Below are positions 28,601-37,104 of a stretch of 64,000 nucleotides of DNA, in pieces. The first letter of the stretch is position 1, and every line of letters begins with the position of its first letter. The notes below the pieces were generated by a model, which was not told the DNA's origin, did not search any database, and saw nothing but the letters and a program-made list of their open reading frames with translations. Both the position numbers and the translations under genes were made by a program. Source of the stretch: Marinobacter alexandrii (GTDB lineage Bacteria; Bacteroidota; Bacteroidia; Cytophagales; Cyclobacteriaceae); the NCBI GenBank assembly GCA_039984955.1, contig JBDWTN010000007.1, positions 62,001-126,000 of the forward strand, in the 5' to 3' direction.

Positions 28601-29138
28601 CCTCAAGGTATTCACCAAATTCCTTCAACTTCTCTACCGGATAGTCTCCAGAGATATTGATATTCATGATTGGCATTTCTTCGGATAGGGTAAGATCAAA
28701 AACATTAGGTTCAACTTTGGCACTATTGAATAGCGGCCAATCTTCACCTGCTTTCTTTCCATCAACCTTGTCTTTGACTTTCTGCTTAGCGGATTCTACT
28801 GTTATCTCCTCATCAAACTCTACCGTGATGATGGAGTAGTCTTCCTGAGAGGTAGAAGTAATTTCAACCACATTGCTCACATTTTTTAGTTCATCCTCTA
28901 AAGGATCTGTGATTAATCGCTCAATATCTTCAGCCGTATTGCCAGGGAATGGTGTACTTATATAAATCTTCGTTTCCTTAATCTCTGGAAAATCTTCTCT
29001 GGGCATTGCCTGATAAGAAGAAAATCCGATATAAAGAAAAATGGCAATCATTACATAAATCACCGAAGGATTATCAATCGCCCAAGAGGCTAATTTGAAT
29101 TCCTTATCTACTTTCTTCTTTTGTGTAGGTTCGCTCAT
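25635..29138 (-). CDS. RND efflux permease (HAE type)
   Basis: A 1167-residue inner-membrane permease. Residue order follows RND pumps: first helix near 35, a periplasmic porter domain with GNTAEDIERLITDPLE, helices 2-6 around 355-535 with GLGMLVDNGIVVVENVYRL, a second porter domain, then helices around 975-1150 with GIISLAGIVVNNGVVLLDY. The proton-relay motif is VDN, where AcrB has VDD, so only one of the two aspartates is kept. It should export hydrophobic drugs, bile-salt-like compounds or dyes with proton energy. It follows the adaptor by 4 bases. The total length is longer than AcrB because of a long cytoplasmic insert (about 540-590). Confidence 0.9.
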   Translation of the reverse strand: MSEPTQKKKVDKEFKLASWAIDNPSVIYVMIAIFLYIGFSSYQAMPREDFPEIKETKIYISTPFPGNTAEDIERLITDPLEDELKNVSNVVEITSTSQEDYSIITVEFDEEITVESAKQKVKDKVDGKKAGEDWPLFNSAKVEPNVFDLTLSEEMPIMNINISGDYPVEKLKEFGEYLEDEIEDLPEIKGVDIRGAQEKEVEIAVDVYKMMAAKVSFGDVLSTISNGNMTMSAGNIKSGGQRRTIRILGEIKTPQQLESFVVKTENNAPVYLKDIAKITFGEEDRTTFAREFGHSVVMLDVKKRSGKNMINAVNQTKEIVKNAQENRFPQDLDVTISNDSSARTLNQVNDLVNNIIFGIILVVTVLMFFLGFRNALFVGFAIPMSMFMSFAILNTMGYTLNTMILFGMIMGLGMLVDNGIVVVENVYRLMETEGLSRVQAAKKGIGEIAYPIIISTATTVAAFVPLGLWPGLFGQFMIYFPITLSVVLGSSLFVAIFMNSMLVSKFMEVGDKELSRKQLIRLTILLGGLGTFILIVGGAMKALGTIMIFTTIMFWLYKYVIKKAAVGFQKKILVRFENWYERRLTHAVRGGNVYWYFSITFLILISAFMFFGMSVGSQRTKIEFFPDNIPNQIIVYIEYPQGTAIEKTDQITKEIEQRVYSIVNGDQYMDGERNFLVESSVSQVGEGAGNPQTDGGSSAEMPHRAKITSSMREFKYRRGEDTEELRLKVQEALEGIYPGVSISVEKDANGPPAGYPINIEIEGDDYDELINVAERMRNFINTKNIAGIEELKIDVNKGKPAMEVSVDREKAGELGVSVGQVGSQLRRSLFGEKAGVYKLDGEDYNINVRFNEDIRYNKSALFNQNIIFKDQASGKIKEIPVSAVATQKNTSSFSAIKHKSNKRVVLVYSGLKPGFTDAAAIVTEIQAEMQEFDGLPDGVKIDYTGQIEEQNKQMAFLVGAFFSGLGLIALILVFQFGGISKPLIIMIAIFLSFIGVFYGLIITGWSFVIMMTMMGIISLAGIVVNNGVVLLDYTQLLIDREKEKRGMEKNEYLSKDEVKDIVIKGGKARLRPVILTAITTVLGLIPLAIGLNIDFYTLVTEFNPNIFLGGDNVIFWGPLAWTVIFGLIVATFLTLIIVPVLFTITYRMKYAMFSRGKKKEESKMQLA

Positions 29139-29142
29139 GATT

Positions 29143-30321
29143 TTACTTCTTTAAAATCTTAACATCCTGACCATCTTTCACACTTCGTGCGCCTTCTAGA
29201 ATAATATTCTCGCCATTTGAAATACCATCCAAAACTTCCACCAATCCATCTTGAGTTTGTCCTGTTTTAATAATTTTACGCTTTGCAACAGCCGTTTTAT
29301 CACCTTTTATATCTAAAACAACGTAGGCATACTGTTCTCCTTCTGCATTCTCAGAGACAACACTTTGAGGAATCAAAATGGCATTTTCTTGATAATAATC
29401 ATTGATCTTAACTTTCGCTGTTAAGTTTGGCTTAATGCTACCATCTCTATTCGACACAGGTACTTTCACACTAAAAGAGCGATTGTTCGGGTTGATGTAG
29501 TTGCCCGTTTCTTTCACTTTTGAGCTTACTGTGGTATTGAGGATTGGAAAGAAAACTTTAGCCTCTTTTCCAGGTACTATACTAGCAATATATGCTTCAG
29601 GTACCAAAACTTCAATATACATATTGGAGAGGTTTACAATCCTAAAAATCTCTGATCCTGGTCCGGGAGAAACTACCGTTCCTTGGTCTTTGATAATATC
29701 ATCGACAATGCCATTGAATGGCGCACGAATTTTAAACTTATCTAACTGGCTCTCCATTTGATCTACTGCACTTTTCTGCGCTTCATAGTTCGCCTTTGAT
29801 TGTAGGTATTGAATCTCTGATCCAATTTTTTGATTCCATAGACGCTCTTGCCTTTCAAATGTCGTTTTAGCCAATGTAAGTTGCGTTTTCATTTGAATGA
29901 GCTGACTTCCCATTCCACCGTTATCAATCGTTCCTAGCAATTGTCCCTTTTTCACCCTATTTCCTTCATTCACATGAACATTAACCAATGTTCCTGCTAC
30001 TTCAGGATAAACAAGTACGTTTTGCTTGGTAGTGACATCTCCTTGAAGTTCAACGTAGTGGTTAAACTCTTCCATCTTAGCCTGAAAAACAGTAACTAAA
30101 GGAAGGTTTGAATTTTCTGTATTAACCGCAATCGCTTTGTCCAATTGAGCTATGTCTTTTTCCAACGATTTGTATTGTTCTACCAACTCACCCTTCTTTG
30201 CCCGAATTGTTTCCATGTTTCCTTCAGCAAGGATATCGTCTACAGAAGTTTCTTTGTCACCACACCCAGCAACTATTGAAAGTGTAATGAATAAGGTTAG
30301 TATGTGATTTATCTTACGCAT
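29143..30321 (-). CDS. RND periplasmic adaptor (membrane fusion protein), lipoprotein
   Basis: A 392-residue adaptor. The start at 30321 gives a lipoprotein signal (LSIVAGC, Cys20); an ATG nine codons upstream overlaps the tolC stop and is less likely. After a helical segment it shows the barrel-sandwich hybrid (LVYPEVAGTLVNVHVNEGNRV; KFKIRAPFNGIVDD), a hairpin (about 150-215) and the beta-barrel and membrane-proximal domains of HlyD/AcrA proteins. It bridges the permease and the TolC-like channel. It begins 4 bases after the end of tolC. Confidence 0.9.
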   Translation of the reverse strand: MRKINHILTLFITLSIVAGCGDKETSVDDILAEGNMETIRAKKGELVEQYKSLEKDIAQLDKAIAVNTENSNLPLVTVFQAKMEEFNHYVELQGDVTTKQNVLVYPEVAGTLVNVHVNEGNRVKKGQLLGTIDNGGMGSQLIQMKTQLTLAKTTFERQERLWNQKIGSEIQYLQSKANYEAQKSAVDQMESQLDKFKIRAPFNGIVDDIIKDQGTVVSPGPGSEIFRIVNLSNMYIEVLVPEAYIASIVPGKEAKVFFPILNTTVSSKVKETGNYINPNNRSFSVKVPVSNRDGSIKPNLTAKVKINDYYQENAILIPQSVVSENAEGEQYAYVVLDIKGDKTAVAKRKIIKTGQTQDGLVEVLDGISNGENIILEGARSVKDGQDVKILKK

Positions 30322-30325
30322 GATC

Positions 30326-31666
30326 TTAGTTATTATAAAGAGTTCCAAGTGCTTTTTTAAGTTCTATTTGAGTGGTTACTGCTTGATAAAGCGAGTTGAG
30401 ATAATTCGTCTGAGCTTCTTTTAAAGAAGTATCAGCATTTATCACCTCTAAGTTTGAACCTACTCCTTCTTGATATTTAATTTTTGATATATCGTACACA
30501 TCCTGAGCAAGAACCAAATTCTGTTCTTGTACTTCTAATGTTTCAAGCTGCGCGGAAAGATTGATTTGAGATTGCTCTATTTCGAGATCAATGCTCTTTG
30601 TCAAAAATCTTTTTTGACTTTCAATCTGCTTAATCTGTAAACGATTTTGCTGAATCCTGTTACTTTTCAAAAACCCATCAAAAACTGGAATAGTGGCAGT
30701 TAAGCCTATCGTTCCAAAGTCCAACCACCTTTCTGAATTGAATAATCTACTCCTATCGGAAGTTGCCGTATTCCAACCATAGTTAAAAGAGGCATATAGT
30801 CTAGGAAGGTATTGAGCCCTATTGTTCTTTAAATCCAGATAAGCTAGACTCTCATTTGTTTGCAATTGAGAAAATTCTATTCGCTGATTATAGTCAAAAT
30901 CAGCTTGAACAAGTACTTGTTCATCAATTTGAACGTTCTCTAATTGTTCTGAAATTTCAATAGGTTGATTTAAATCCATACCCATTTGAAATTTTAAAAG
31001 CTTTCTGCTTAGATCTTTCAACTGTTTAGATCTACTCATTTCAACTTTAAGATTGTTGTAATTAACCCTTATTCTATCCACGTCAACTTTTTCCGCAAAT
31101 CCTGCTTCATACATTTGAGACGTCTCATTTAAGAGTGTGTCTAATCTTGACAAATTAGATTCCAATAACTTAAGTTGCTCTTCAGCAATAAGCGCATTGT
31201 AATATGCTTTACTTACTGCTTCAACGATATCTAATTGAGTTTTTTGATGCTCTTTCGTTGACAACTCTCTATAGGTTTTAGCAGCTTGTAATCCAACAAA
31301 ATAGGATCCATTAAAAAGAAGCTGTTTAACACTTAAAGCCACATTCCCGTCATAAGCCTGACCAAAAGCAACTTCTTGTTCAGTTCCTGGAGGAGCATCA
31401 GAAAAATTGCTTACATCAATAAGACTCTTTTGAATTTCATAATTGTAGTTGAGTCCGCCGTTAACGTTTGCTTGGGGTAAACCCTCAGAAATCGTTTTCC
31501 TAACTTCAGCTTCTGCAATTTCTTTATCGAGACGCTTTATCTCTAGCTGCTCGTTATTTTCCAATGCATAGCTGATGCAATCATCCAGCGAAAGGCTTAG
31601 CCTTTCCTGGGCAAGCACTCCTATTGAAGTACTGATAGTTAATAGTAGTATAAGTGATCCTCTCAT
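30326..31666 (-). CDS. TolC-family outer-membrane channel
   Basis: A 446-residue protein with signal peptide (TISTSIGVLAQ) and the repeated helical hairpins of TolC channels, for example LSLDDCISYALENNEQLE at the N-terminus and ALGTLYNN near the end. It forms the outer-membrane exit duct of the RND pump. Spacing to tetR upstream is 2 bases and to the adaptor 4 bases, so the four genes form one operon. Confidence 0.9.
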   Translation of the reverse strand: MRGSLILLLTISTSIGVLAQERLSLSLDDCISYALENNEQLEIKRLDKEIAEAEVRKTISEGLPQANVNGGLNYNYEIQKSLIDVSNFSDAPPGTEQEVAFGQAYDGNVALSVKQLLFNGSYFVGLQAAKTYRELSTKEHQKTQLDIVEAVSKAYYNALIAEEQLKLLESNLSRLDTLLNETSQMYEAGFAEKVDVDRIRVNYNNLKVEMSRSKQLKDLSRKLLKFQMGMDLNQPIEISEQLENVQIDEQVLVQADFDYNQRIEFSQLQTNESLAYLDLKNNRAQYLPRLYASFNYGWNTATSDRSRLFNSERWLDFGTIGLTATIPVFDGFLKSNRIQQNRLQIKQIESQKRFLTKSIDLEIEQSQINLSAQLETLEVQEQNLVLAQDVYDISKIKYQEGVGSNLEVINADTSLKEAQTNYLNSLYQAVTTQIELKKALGTLYNN

Positions 31667-31668
31667 GG

Positions 31669-32292
31669 TTAGAGTGTGTGATTTGAAGATTCTGTTTTCA
31701 TGTATTCATCATACTTTATTTTTCCTTTTTCAGTCAGGAGACCATGTATGAAATGGTCAAGGATCTGAAGTTGCACCGCGGCAAATTCAAATTCTTCTCT
31801 TGAAAATACTTTAGGGTTAAATACCATCTGAACACCTTCTACTCTAAAGATTGATAAAACTTTGGCATCAATCTCATTTCGAAAATATCCCTCTCTCTGT
31901 CCTCTTTCTATATTTCGCTGTATATGCCCCCTAATTGTAGAGTGCTTAAACTGTAAGTAGTTATCCCATGCCTTTCCATGATACTTTTGCATATCATAAA
32001 GCAATGACGGGTTCATCCGAAATACATGCTTTCTTAAACATTGTGAAACCAATAATATCTCATTGATAGCATCATTTGCAACGTCTTCAATTTGCGTAAA
32101 CTCTTCAGTCTCTTGCTCAAAATGTTTCATAGCCACTTCAGAGACAAGCCCGTCTTTGTTATCAAAATATTGGTAAAGTGTTTTTTTGGACATTGAAGCT
32201 GATCTCGCCACATCATCCATTGTAACACTCCTTATTCCATATTGAATAAACAGCTCCTGAGCACTATGCAATATCTTTTCCTTCGCTTCCAA
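31669..32292 (-). CDS. TetR/AcrR-family repressor of the efflux operon
   Basis: A 207-residue regulator. The N-terminal helix-turn-helix (AQELFIQYGIRSVTMDDVARSASMSKKTLYQYFDNKDGLV, quoted in parts) is standard TetR; the C-terminal ligand-binding domain is variable. It is the first gene of the efflux operon and lies 24 bases downstream of a promoter candidate overlapped by a near-perfect palindrome, consistent with self-repression released by a pump substrate. Confidence 0.9.
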   Translation of the reverse strand: MEAKEKILHSAQELFIQYGIRSVTMDDVARSASMSKKTLYQYFDNKDGLVSEVAMKHFEQETEEFTQIEDVANDAINEILLVSQCLRKHVFRMNPSLLYDMQKYHGKAWDNYLQFKHSTIRGHIQRNIERGQREGYFRNEIDAKVLSIFRVEGVQMVFNPKVFSREEFEFAAVQLQILDHFIHGLLTEKGKIKYDEYMKTESSNHTL

Positions 32293-32316
32293 TTTTATTC
32301 TTTAACATTCCGTTCA

Positions 32317-32359
32317 CAAAGATAACACTTTGGAAACTTTAAGCATGCCAAAAGTTTCC
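32317..32359 (-). promoter_or_regulatory. Promoter and candidate TetR operator of the efflux operon
   Basis: On the minus strand the box TATCTTTG (32324-32317) fits the Bacteroidota -7 consensus. Just upstream lies GGAAACTTT-N10-AAAGTTTCC (32332-32359), with 12 of 14 positions symmetric around GCATGC, covering the -33 region. A dyad here is the expected location for the operator of the adjacent TetR-type protein. Sequence symmetry is observed; binding is inferred. Confidence 0.6.
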
Positions 32360-32550
32360 GCCGTGCAAATCAACGGAAATTGAATCAATTTTGTTTAGCT
32401 TATTTAGAAAAAATTTCAAGAAAACAGTTCTACTACTGACTCTTAGATAGAATGACGCAAATAGGCGCATAATACGGACAGGCTATTTCAGAAAATTATG
32501 AAAAAGGTTTTGACTTAAAAAAGTCACTCATTGATTACAAAAAAAATTAC

Positions 32551-33090
32551 ATGTATCGATTTATCATTCTAATTCTAATCTTATTCCTTTCTCCAGGTTT
32601 CCTGATTGCACAACCAACTAAGGAACAAATCAAACAAGTTGAAGAAGCTAAAAAAGAAGTGAAGCGAATGAAAGGAAAACCCTTTCCCTCATTTAAACTA
32701 ACTGCAATCGATGGTACAGTTTTTACAATGGAAGAACTCAAGGGTAAGATCTTACTTATCAATTTCTGGTTTTCCAGATGCAAGCCATGTATTATGGAAA
32801 TGCCCGAAATGAATGATTTGGTAGCTAAGTATAAAACCGAAGATATTGTCTTTCTAGCACCTACTTTTGATGGTACCGATCTTGTAAAGACATTTTTAGA
32901 CCGACGTGATTTCGACTATCAAATCATTGCGGACGTCCAAGATTTCTGCTTAGAATTAAACGTACGGTCTTATCCCACACACTTTGTAGTTAACCAACAG
33001 GGTATCATAGAGAAAGTTATCATAGGCTACTCTCCATTGACCGTTGGAGGCTTACGGAAATCAGTTAGGAAATTGTTGAAATCGAAGTAA
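32551..33090 (+). CDS. TlpA-like thioredoxin-fold protein
   Basis: A 179-residue exported protein with signal peptide (LSPGFLIAQ) and a thioredoxin/AhpC-TSA fold. It has the active site Cys77-Lys-Pro-Cys80 (FSRCKPCIME) and the cis-proline loop SYPTHFVV. It most likely reduces disulfides in the periplasm, as TlpA/ResA do. No cytochrome-maturation gene is next to it, so its partner is not evident. Confidence 0.9.
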   Translation: MYRFIILILILFLSPGFLIAQPTKEQIKQVEEAKKEVKRMKGKPFPSFKLTAIDGTVFTMEELKGKILLINFWFSRCKPCIMEMPEMNDLVAKYKTEDIVFLAPTFDGTDLVKTFLDRRDFDYQIIADVQDFCLELNVRSYPTHFVVNQQGIIEKVIIGYSPLTVGGLRKSVRKLLKSK

Positions 33091-33110
33091 GTCAAAGCTT
33101 ACAAAAAGGT

Positions 33111-33118
33111 TAATTTTG
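33111..33118 (+). promoter_or_regulatory. Promoter -7 candidate for purL
   Basis: TAATTTTG lies 26 bases before the purL start and matches TAnnTTTG. No clear TTG is present at the usual upstream distance. Confidence 0.35.
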
Positions 33119-33144
33119 CGGACTTCAAAACGAGGTTCCTTTAA

Positions 33145-36100
33145 ATGATTCAATTCTTTCAAAACTCTGAAGACGCTATTATCGCTGTAGGCGTCTCTAT
33201 CCAACTCTCATCAGATCAAATCACCAAGCTTGAATGGCTATTTTCAGGAGCGAAACCTGTAAGTGCAGAAAGTATCAATGAGAAATTTATTGGTCCAAGA
33301 AAAGAGATGATATCTCCATGGAGTACCAATGCAACTGACATTGCTCACAATGCAGGAATTAGCACCATTTCTAGGATTGAAACCTATGTAACAGAAGCTT
33401 CAGCTGGTGCATTCGACCCCATGTTGCAACAAGTATATGAAGGTTTGGATCAGTCTATATTTACACTTGACCGAGAAGCAGAACCTATCGAATATATCAA
33501 TGATATTGACTCCTACAATGAAAAAGAAGGACTTGCCCTCAGTCAAGATGAAATTAATTATTTAGAGGAGGTATCAAAAGAGATTGAAAGGCCTCTTACA
33601 GACTCTGAAGTTTTTGGATTCTCGCAAATCAATTCTGAGCATTGTAGACATAAGATTTTCAATGGCACCTTTATCATCGACGGAGAAGAACAGAAATTAT
33701 CTCTATTTCAATGGATTAAGAAAACTTCCAAGGAAAATCCCAATTATCTAGTATCAGCATACAAAGACAATGTAGCATTCATTCAAGGGCCTAAGGCTGA
33801 ACAATTTGCTCCTCATTCTCAAGACAAACCTGACTGGTTTGATACCAATGAATTTGAATCTGTAATCTCGTTAAAAGCAGAGACACACAACTTCCCTACG
33901 ACAGTAGAGCCTTTCAATGGAGCAGCGACTGGATCAGGGGGTGAAATTAGAGATAGAATGGCTGGTGGTCAAGGTAGTATTCCTCTTGCAGGAACGGCTG
34001 TTTACATGACTTCTTATTCCAGATTACAAGAAAATAAACAGTGGGAAAAACCAGCTAGAAAATGGCTTTATCAAACTCCACGAGAGATTCTAACCAAAGC
34101 GTCCAATGGAGCAAGCGACTATGGAAATAAGTTTGGTCAACCACTCATTTGTGGAAGTGTTTTAACTTTTGAGCACGAAGAAGGAGGTAAAAAATATGGT
34201 TATGATAAGGTAATCATGCAAGCTGGCGGAATAGGTTATGCGAAGAAAAAAGATGCTCAGAAAAAGGAAGTAAATGCTGGCGAAAAAATAGTGGTAATGG
34301 GTGGCGATAATTACCGCATTGGCATGGGAGGTAGTGCTGTTTCTTCTGTGGATACTGGAGCTTTCAATCAGTCACTTGAATTGAATGCTGTTCAGCGATC
34401 TAACCCTGAAATGCAAAAGCGTGTTGCAAATGCCGTCAGAGCGATGGTAGAATTGGAGAATAATACAATCACATCTATCCATGATCATGGAGCTGGAGGT
34501 CATCTAAATTGTTTATCTGAACTTGTAGAAGAAACGGGAGGCGTTATTGATTTAGACAAGCTACCTGTAGGCGATGAAACTCTTTCAGCTAAAGAAGTTC
34601 TCGGGAATGAATCTCAAGAGCGAATGGGCTTGGTCATAAAGGAACAAGACGCAGCTTATTTGAAACGTGTATCAGAGCGTGAAAGAGCACCATACTATGA
34701 AGTTGGAGAAGCTGGTTCCAACAACGAATTGATTTTCAAAAATAAGGGAGAAGCTTCCCCATTTGATTTAAAACTCCACCACCTTTTTGGATCTTCTCCT
34801 AAAACTATCTTAGAAGACAAAACTCAAGCTTCCAGTTTTGAGGAGATCAATTACTCTGAAAGTAAAATTGAAGAATACCTAGAAGCTGTTCTTCAATTAG
34901 AGGCTGTGGCTTGCAAAGATTGGTTAACAAATAAAGTAGATCGCTGTGTAACAGGTAGAGTAGCTACACAACAGACTTGCGGTGAATTACAACTACCCTT
35001 GAATAATGTGGCGGTGATGGCTATGGACTTTAAGTCTAATAAAGGAATAGCTACTTCAATAGGACATTCGCCAGTTCCAGGTTTAATTAATCCGGCAGCT
35101 GGCTCCAGACTCTCCATTACCGAATCGTTATCCAATCTTATATGGACTCCACTCACCCATGGGTTGAAAGGCGTATCACTAAGTGCGAATTGGATGTGGC
35201 CAGCAAAAAACGAAGGAGAAAATGCACGTTTGTATGAAGGCGTAAAAGCCATTAGTGATTTTGCTTGTGAGTTAGGTATCAATGTACCAACAGGAAAAGA
35301 CTCTATGTCGATGACTCAAAAGTATCCTGATGGGGAAAAAGTATTTGCACCTGGCACAGTCATCATTAGTTCCGTTGCGGAGGTTTCAGATATCAATCAG
35401 ACAGTAAGTCCAGTTATTGATTATAAAGAAACGGGATCTTCACTCATTTATATTGATTTCTCTGGAGGTGATTTTGCATTAGGTGGATCTTCATTCTCGC
35501 AGACTCAATCCAAGATTGGCACAAAAACACCTGAAGCTCATTCAAAAGTGGTCGCTACTGCGTTTGAGGCTGTACAAGAATTGGTGAAAGAAGGATTGAT
35601 ATTGGCAGGACATGATGTATCTGCTGGAGGTTTAATCACGGCGATGCTTGAAATGAATTTTGCAAACACGAAAGGTGGTTTAAATATCGACCTGAGCGGA
35701 TTAAACGAAACAGATACGATCAAAGTCCTTTTCTCGGAAAGGCCAGCATTGCTTATTCAAGTGTCTAGTGAAAAAGCTATTGATCTCCTTAACGAAAGTG
35801 GAGTCGGTTTTAAAGAAATTGGAACGATAACGGATAGTAGAAATGTAGAGGTGAAGAATGAAAGTTTCGCACATTCATTTGATATCGAAGAAGCTCGCAA
35901 AGCTTGGTTCAAGACTTCCGCTTTGTTGGACCTGAAGCAAACAGAAACATCCGTATCAAAAGCTCGAACCGAGAATAGATTTAGTCAACCTCTCTCCTAT
36001 TCACTTCCAAAACGATTTGATGGAAAAGCTTCTTCTTACAATCTTGATTTCAATCGAAAGAAGAAATCAGGTGTTAAGGCAGCTATTATCCGTGAACAAG

Positions 36101-36822
36101 GAGTAAACAGTGATCGCGAGATGGCTTATGCGCTTTGGTTGGCTGGTTTTGACGTCAAAGATGTACACATGACAGACCTCATTACAGGACGTGAGGACCT
36201 TAGTGAGATCAACATGATCGTATTTGTAGGAGGATTCTCAAACTCAGATGTATTGGGATCCGCAAAAGGATGGGCTGGATCTTTTCTATTCAATGAGAAG
36301 GCAAAATCAGCCTTAGATGCTTTTTATGCTAGAAAAGACACATTAAGTCTGGGAGTATGCAACGGGTGTCAATTGATGATGGAACTAGGATTGATCTACC
36401 CCGAAATGGGTGAGAATCACCCGAAAATGGAACATAACATTTCCGGTAAGTTTGAATGCGGATTTATTGGTGTAGACATTGAAGACAACAATTCCATTAT
36501 GTTACAATCGATGATTGGCAGCAAATTAGGAATCTGGCTTGCGCACGGTGAAGGTCAATTTCAACTTAGTTCTAACCAATCATCATATAAAATCCCGGTG
36601 AAATATTCCTATTCCGAGGTTCCAGGCAATCCAAACGGCAGTTCCTTCAATGCTGCGGCCCTTTGTTCCGAAGATGGTCGTCACTTAGCAATCATGCCAC
36701 ATTTAGAGAGATCGCTTTTTCCATGGAATTGGTCGTACAAGCAAGGAATCGAAGGTGCAGATGTTTCTCCATGGATGGAGCCTTTTACAAATGCATTTAA
36801 TTGGGTAAAAGATCGATTATAA
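33145..36822 (+). CDS. purL: Phosphoribosylformylglycinamidine synthase, single-chain form
   Basis: A 1225-residue enzyme that converts FGAR, glutamine and ATP to FGAM in purine biosynthesis. It is the long single-chain type: an N-terminal PurS-like domain, linker, FGAM synthase with ATP-binding patterns (SEHCRHKIFNG; ETHNFPTTVEPFNGAATGSGGEIRD), then a C-terminal class-I glutaminase with nucleophile Cys1072 (LGVCNGCQLMM) and the His in LAHGEGQFQ. Ammonia from glutamine is channelled to the synthase site. It stands alone, without other pur genes nearby; prs, which makes the PRPP precursor, follows the tRNA. Confidence 0.95.
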   Translation: MIQFFQNSEDAIIAVGVSIQLSSDQITKLEWLFSGAKPVSAESINEKFIGPRKEMISPWSTNATDIAHNAGISTISRIETYVTEASAGAFDPMLQQVYEGLDQSIFTLDREAEPIEYINDIDSYNEKEGLALSQDEINYLEEVSKEIERPLTDSEVFGFSQINSEHCRHKIFNGTFIIDGEEQKLSLFQWIKKTSKENPNYLVSAYKDNVAFIQGPKAEQFAPHSQDKPDWFDTNEFESVISLKAETHNFPTTVEPFNGAATGSGGEIRDRMAGGQGSIPLAGTAVYMTSYSRLQENKQWEKPARKWLYQTPREILTKASNGASDYGNKFGQPLICGSVLTFEHEEGGKKYGYDKVIMQAGGIGYAKKKDAQKKEVNAGEKIVVMGGDNYRIGMGGSAVSSVDTGAFNQSLELNAVQRSNPEMQKRVANAVRAMVELENNTITSIHDHGAGGHLNCLSELVEETGGVIDLDKLPVGDETLSAKEVLGNESQERMGLVIKEQDAAYLKRVSERERAPYYEVGEAGSNNELIFKNKGEASPFDLKLHHLFGSSPKTILEDKTQASSFEEINYSESKIEEYLEAVLQLEAVACKDWLTNKVDRCVTGRVATQQTCGELQLPLNNVAVMAMDFKSNKGIATSIGHSPVPGLINPAAGSRLSITESLSNLIWTPLTHGLKGVSLSANWMWPAKNEGENARLYEGVKAISDFACELGINVPTGKDSMSMTQKYPDGEKVFAPGTVIISSVAEVSDINQTVSPVIDYKETGSSLIYIDFSGGDFALGGSSFSQTQSKIGTKTPEAHSKVVATAFEAVQELVKEGLILAGHDVSAGGLITAMLEMNFANTKGGLNIDLSGLNETDTIKVLFSERPALLIQVSSEKAIDLLNESGVGFKEIGTITDSRNVEVKNESFAHSFDIEEARKAWFKTSALLDLKQTETSVSKARTENRFSQPLSYSLPKRFDGKASSYNLDFNRKKKSGVKAAIIREQGVNSDREMAYALWLAGFDVKDVHMTDLITGREDLSEINMIVFVGGFSNSDVLGSAKGWAGSFLFNEKAKSALDAFYARKDTLSLGVCNGCQLMMELGLIYPEMGENHPKMEHNISGKFECGFIGVDIEDNNSIMLQSMIGSKLGIWLAHGEGQFQLSSNQSSYKIPVKYSYSEVPGNPNGSSFNAAALCSEDGRHLAIMPHLERSLFPWNWSYKQGIEGADVSPWMEPFTNAFNWVKDRL

Positions 36823-36847
36823 CATTTTTATTTTTGTGAGAATCCAC

Positions 36848-36855
36848 TAATTTTG
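36848..36855 (+). promoter_or_regulatory. Promoter -7 candidate for tRNA-Gln
   Basis: TAATTTTG matches TAnnTTTG and lies 52 bases before the tRNA. The upstream TTG spacing is not ideal. Confidence 0.35.
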
Positions 36856-36907
36856 CAATCCGTTAAAACGGAAGTGGGTTATCACACTTTATAAAAGATT
36901 TCGGTAT

Positions 36908-36980
36908 TGGTCTATGGTGTAACTGGCAACACGTCTGTTTTTGGTACAGAAGAGTCTAGGTTCGAGCCCTAGTAGACCAA
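36908..36980 (+). tRNA. tRNA-Gln (anticodon TTG)
   Basis: A complete cloverleaf. The acceptor stem TGGTCTA/TAGACCA is 7 bp. The D arm has a GG loop, the anticodon stem TCTGT/ACAGA encloses loop TTTTGGT with anticodon TTG, and the T arm is CTAGG-TTCGAGC-CCTAG. The gene does not encode the CCA end. It decodes CAA (and CAG by wobble). Confidence 0.95.
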
Positions 36981-37064
36981 CTTAAAGTTTGCAAACGGTA
37001 ATAAGGCGAGAAGCCTGTCCCGAATGAGCATAGCGAATTTCGGGAAGCCCTAGTAGACCAACTT
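36965..37064 (+). repeat. Duplicated tRNA 3' end around a hairpin
   Basis: The 19-bp sequence AGCCCTAGTAGACCAACTT, which covers the tRNA T-arm end, acceptor strand and three following bases, occurs at 36965-36983 and again at 37046-37064. Between the copies lies an inverted repeat (TCCCGAA at 37018-37024, TTCGGGA at 37039-37045). It could be a tRNA-targeted integration scar or a decayed tandem tRNA. Confidence 0.8.
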
Positions 37065-37067
37065 TAT

Positions 37068-37097
37068 AATCCCGCTAATACTGGCGGGATTTATTTT
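37068..37097 (+). terminator. Terminator between tRNA-Gln and prs
   Basis: An 8-bp stem (AATCCCGC / GCGGGATT), eight-base loop, then TTATTTT. It lies just before the prs start codon at 37105 and ends the tRNA transcript. Confidence 0.7.
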
Positions 37098-37104
37098 AAT
37101 AAGG

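Noticed and set aside
28213-28644. A 143-residue plus-strand frame opposite the RND permease
   Set aside because: Antisense to a well-supported permease gene; low complexity (Ser/Leu/Phe) as expected for a shadow.
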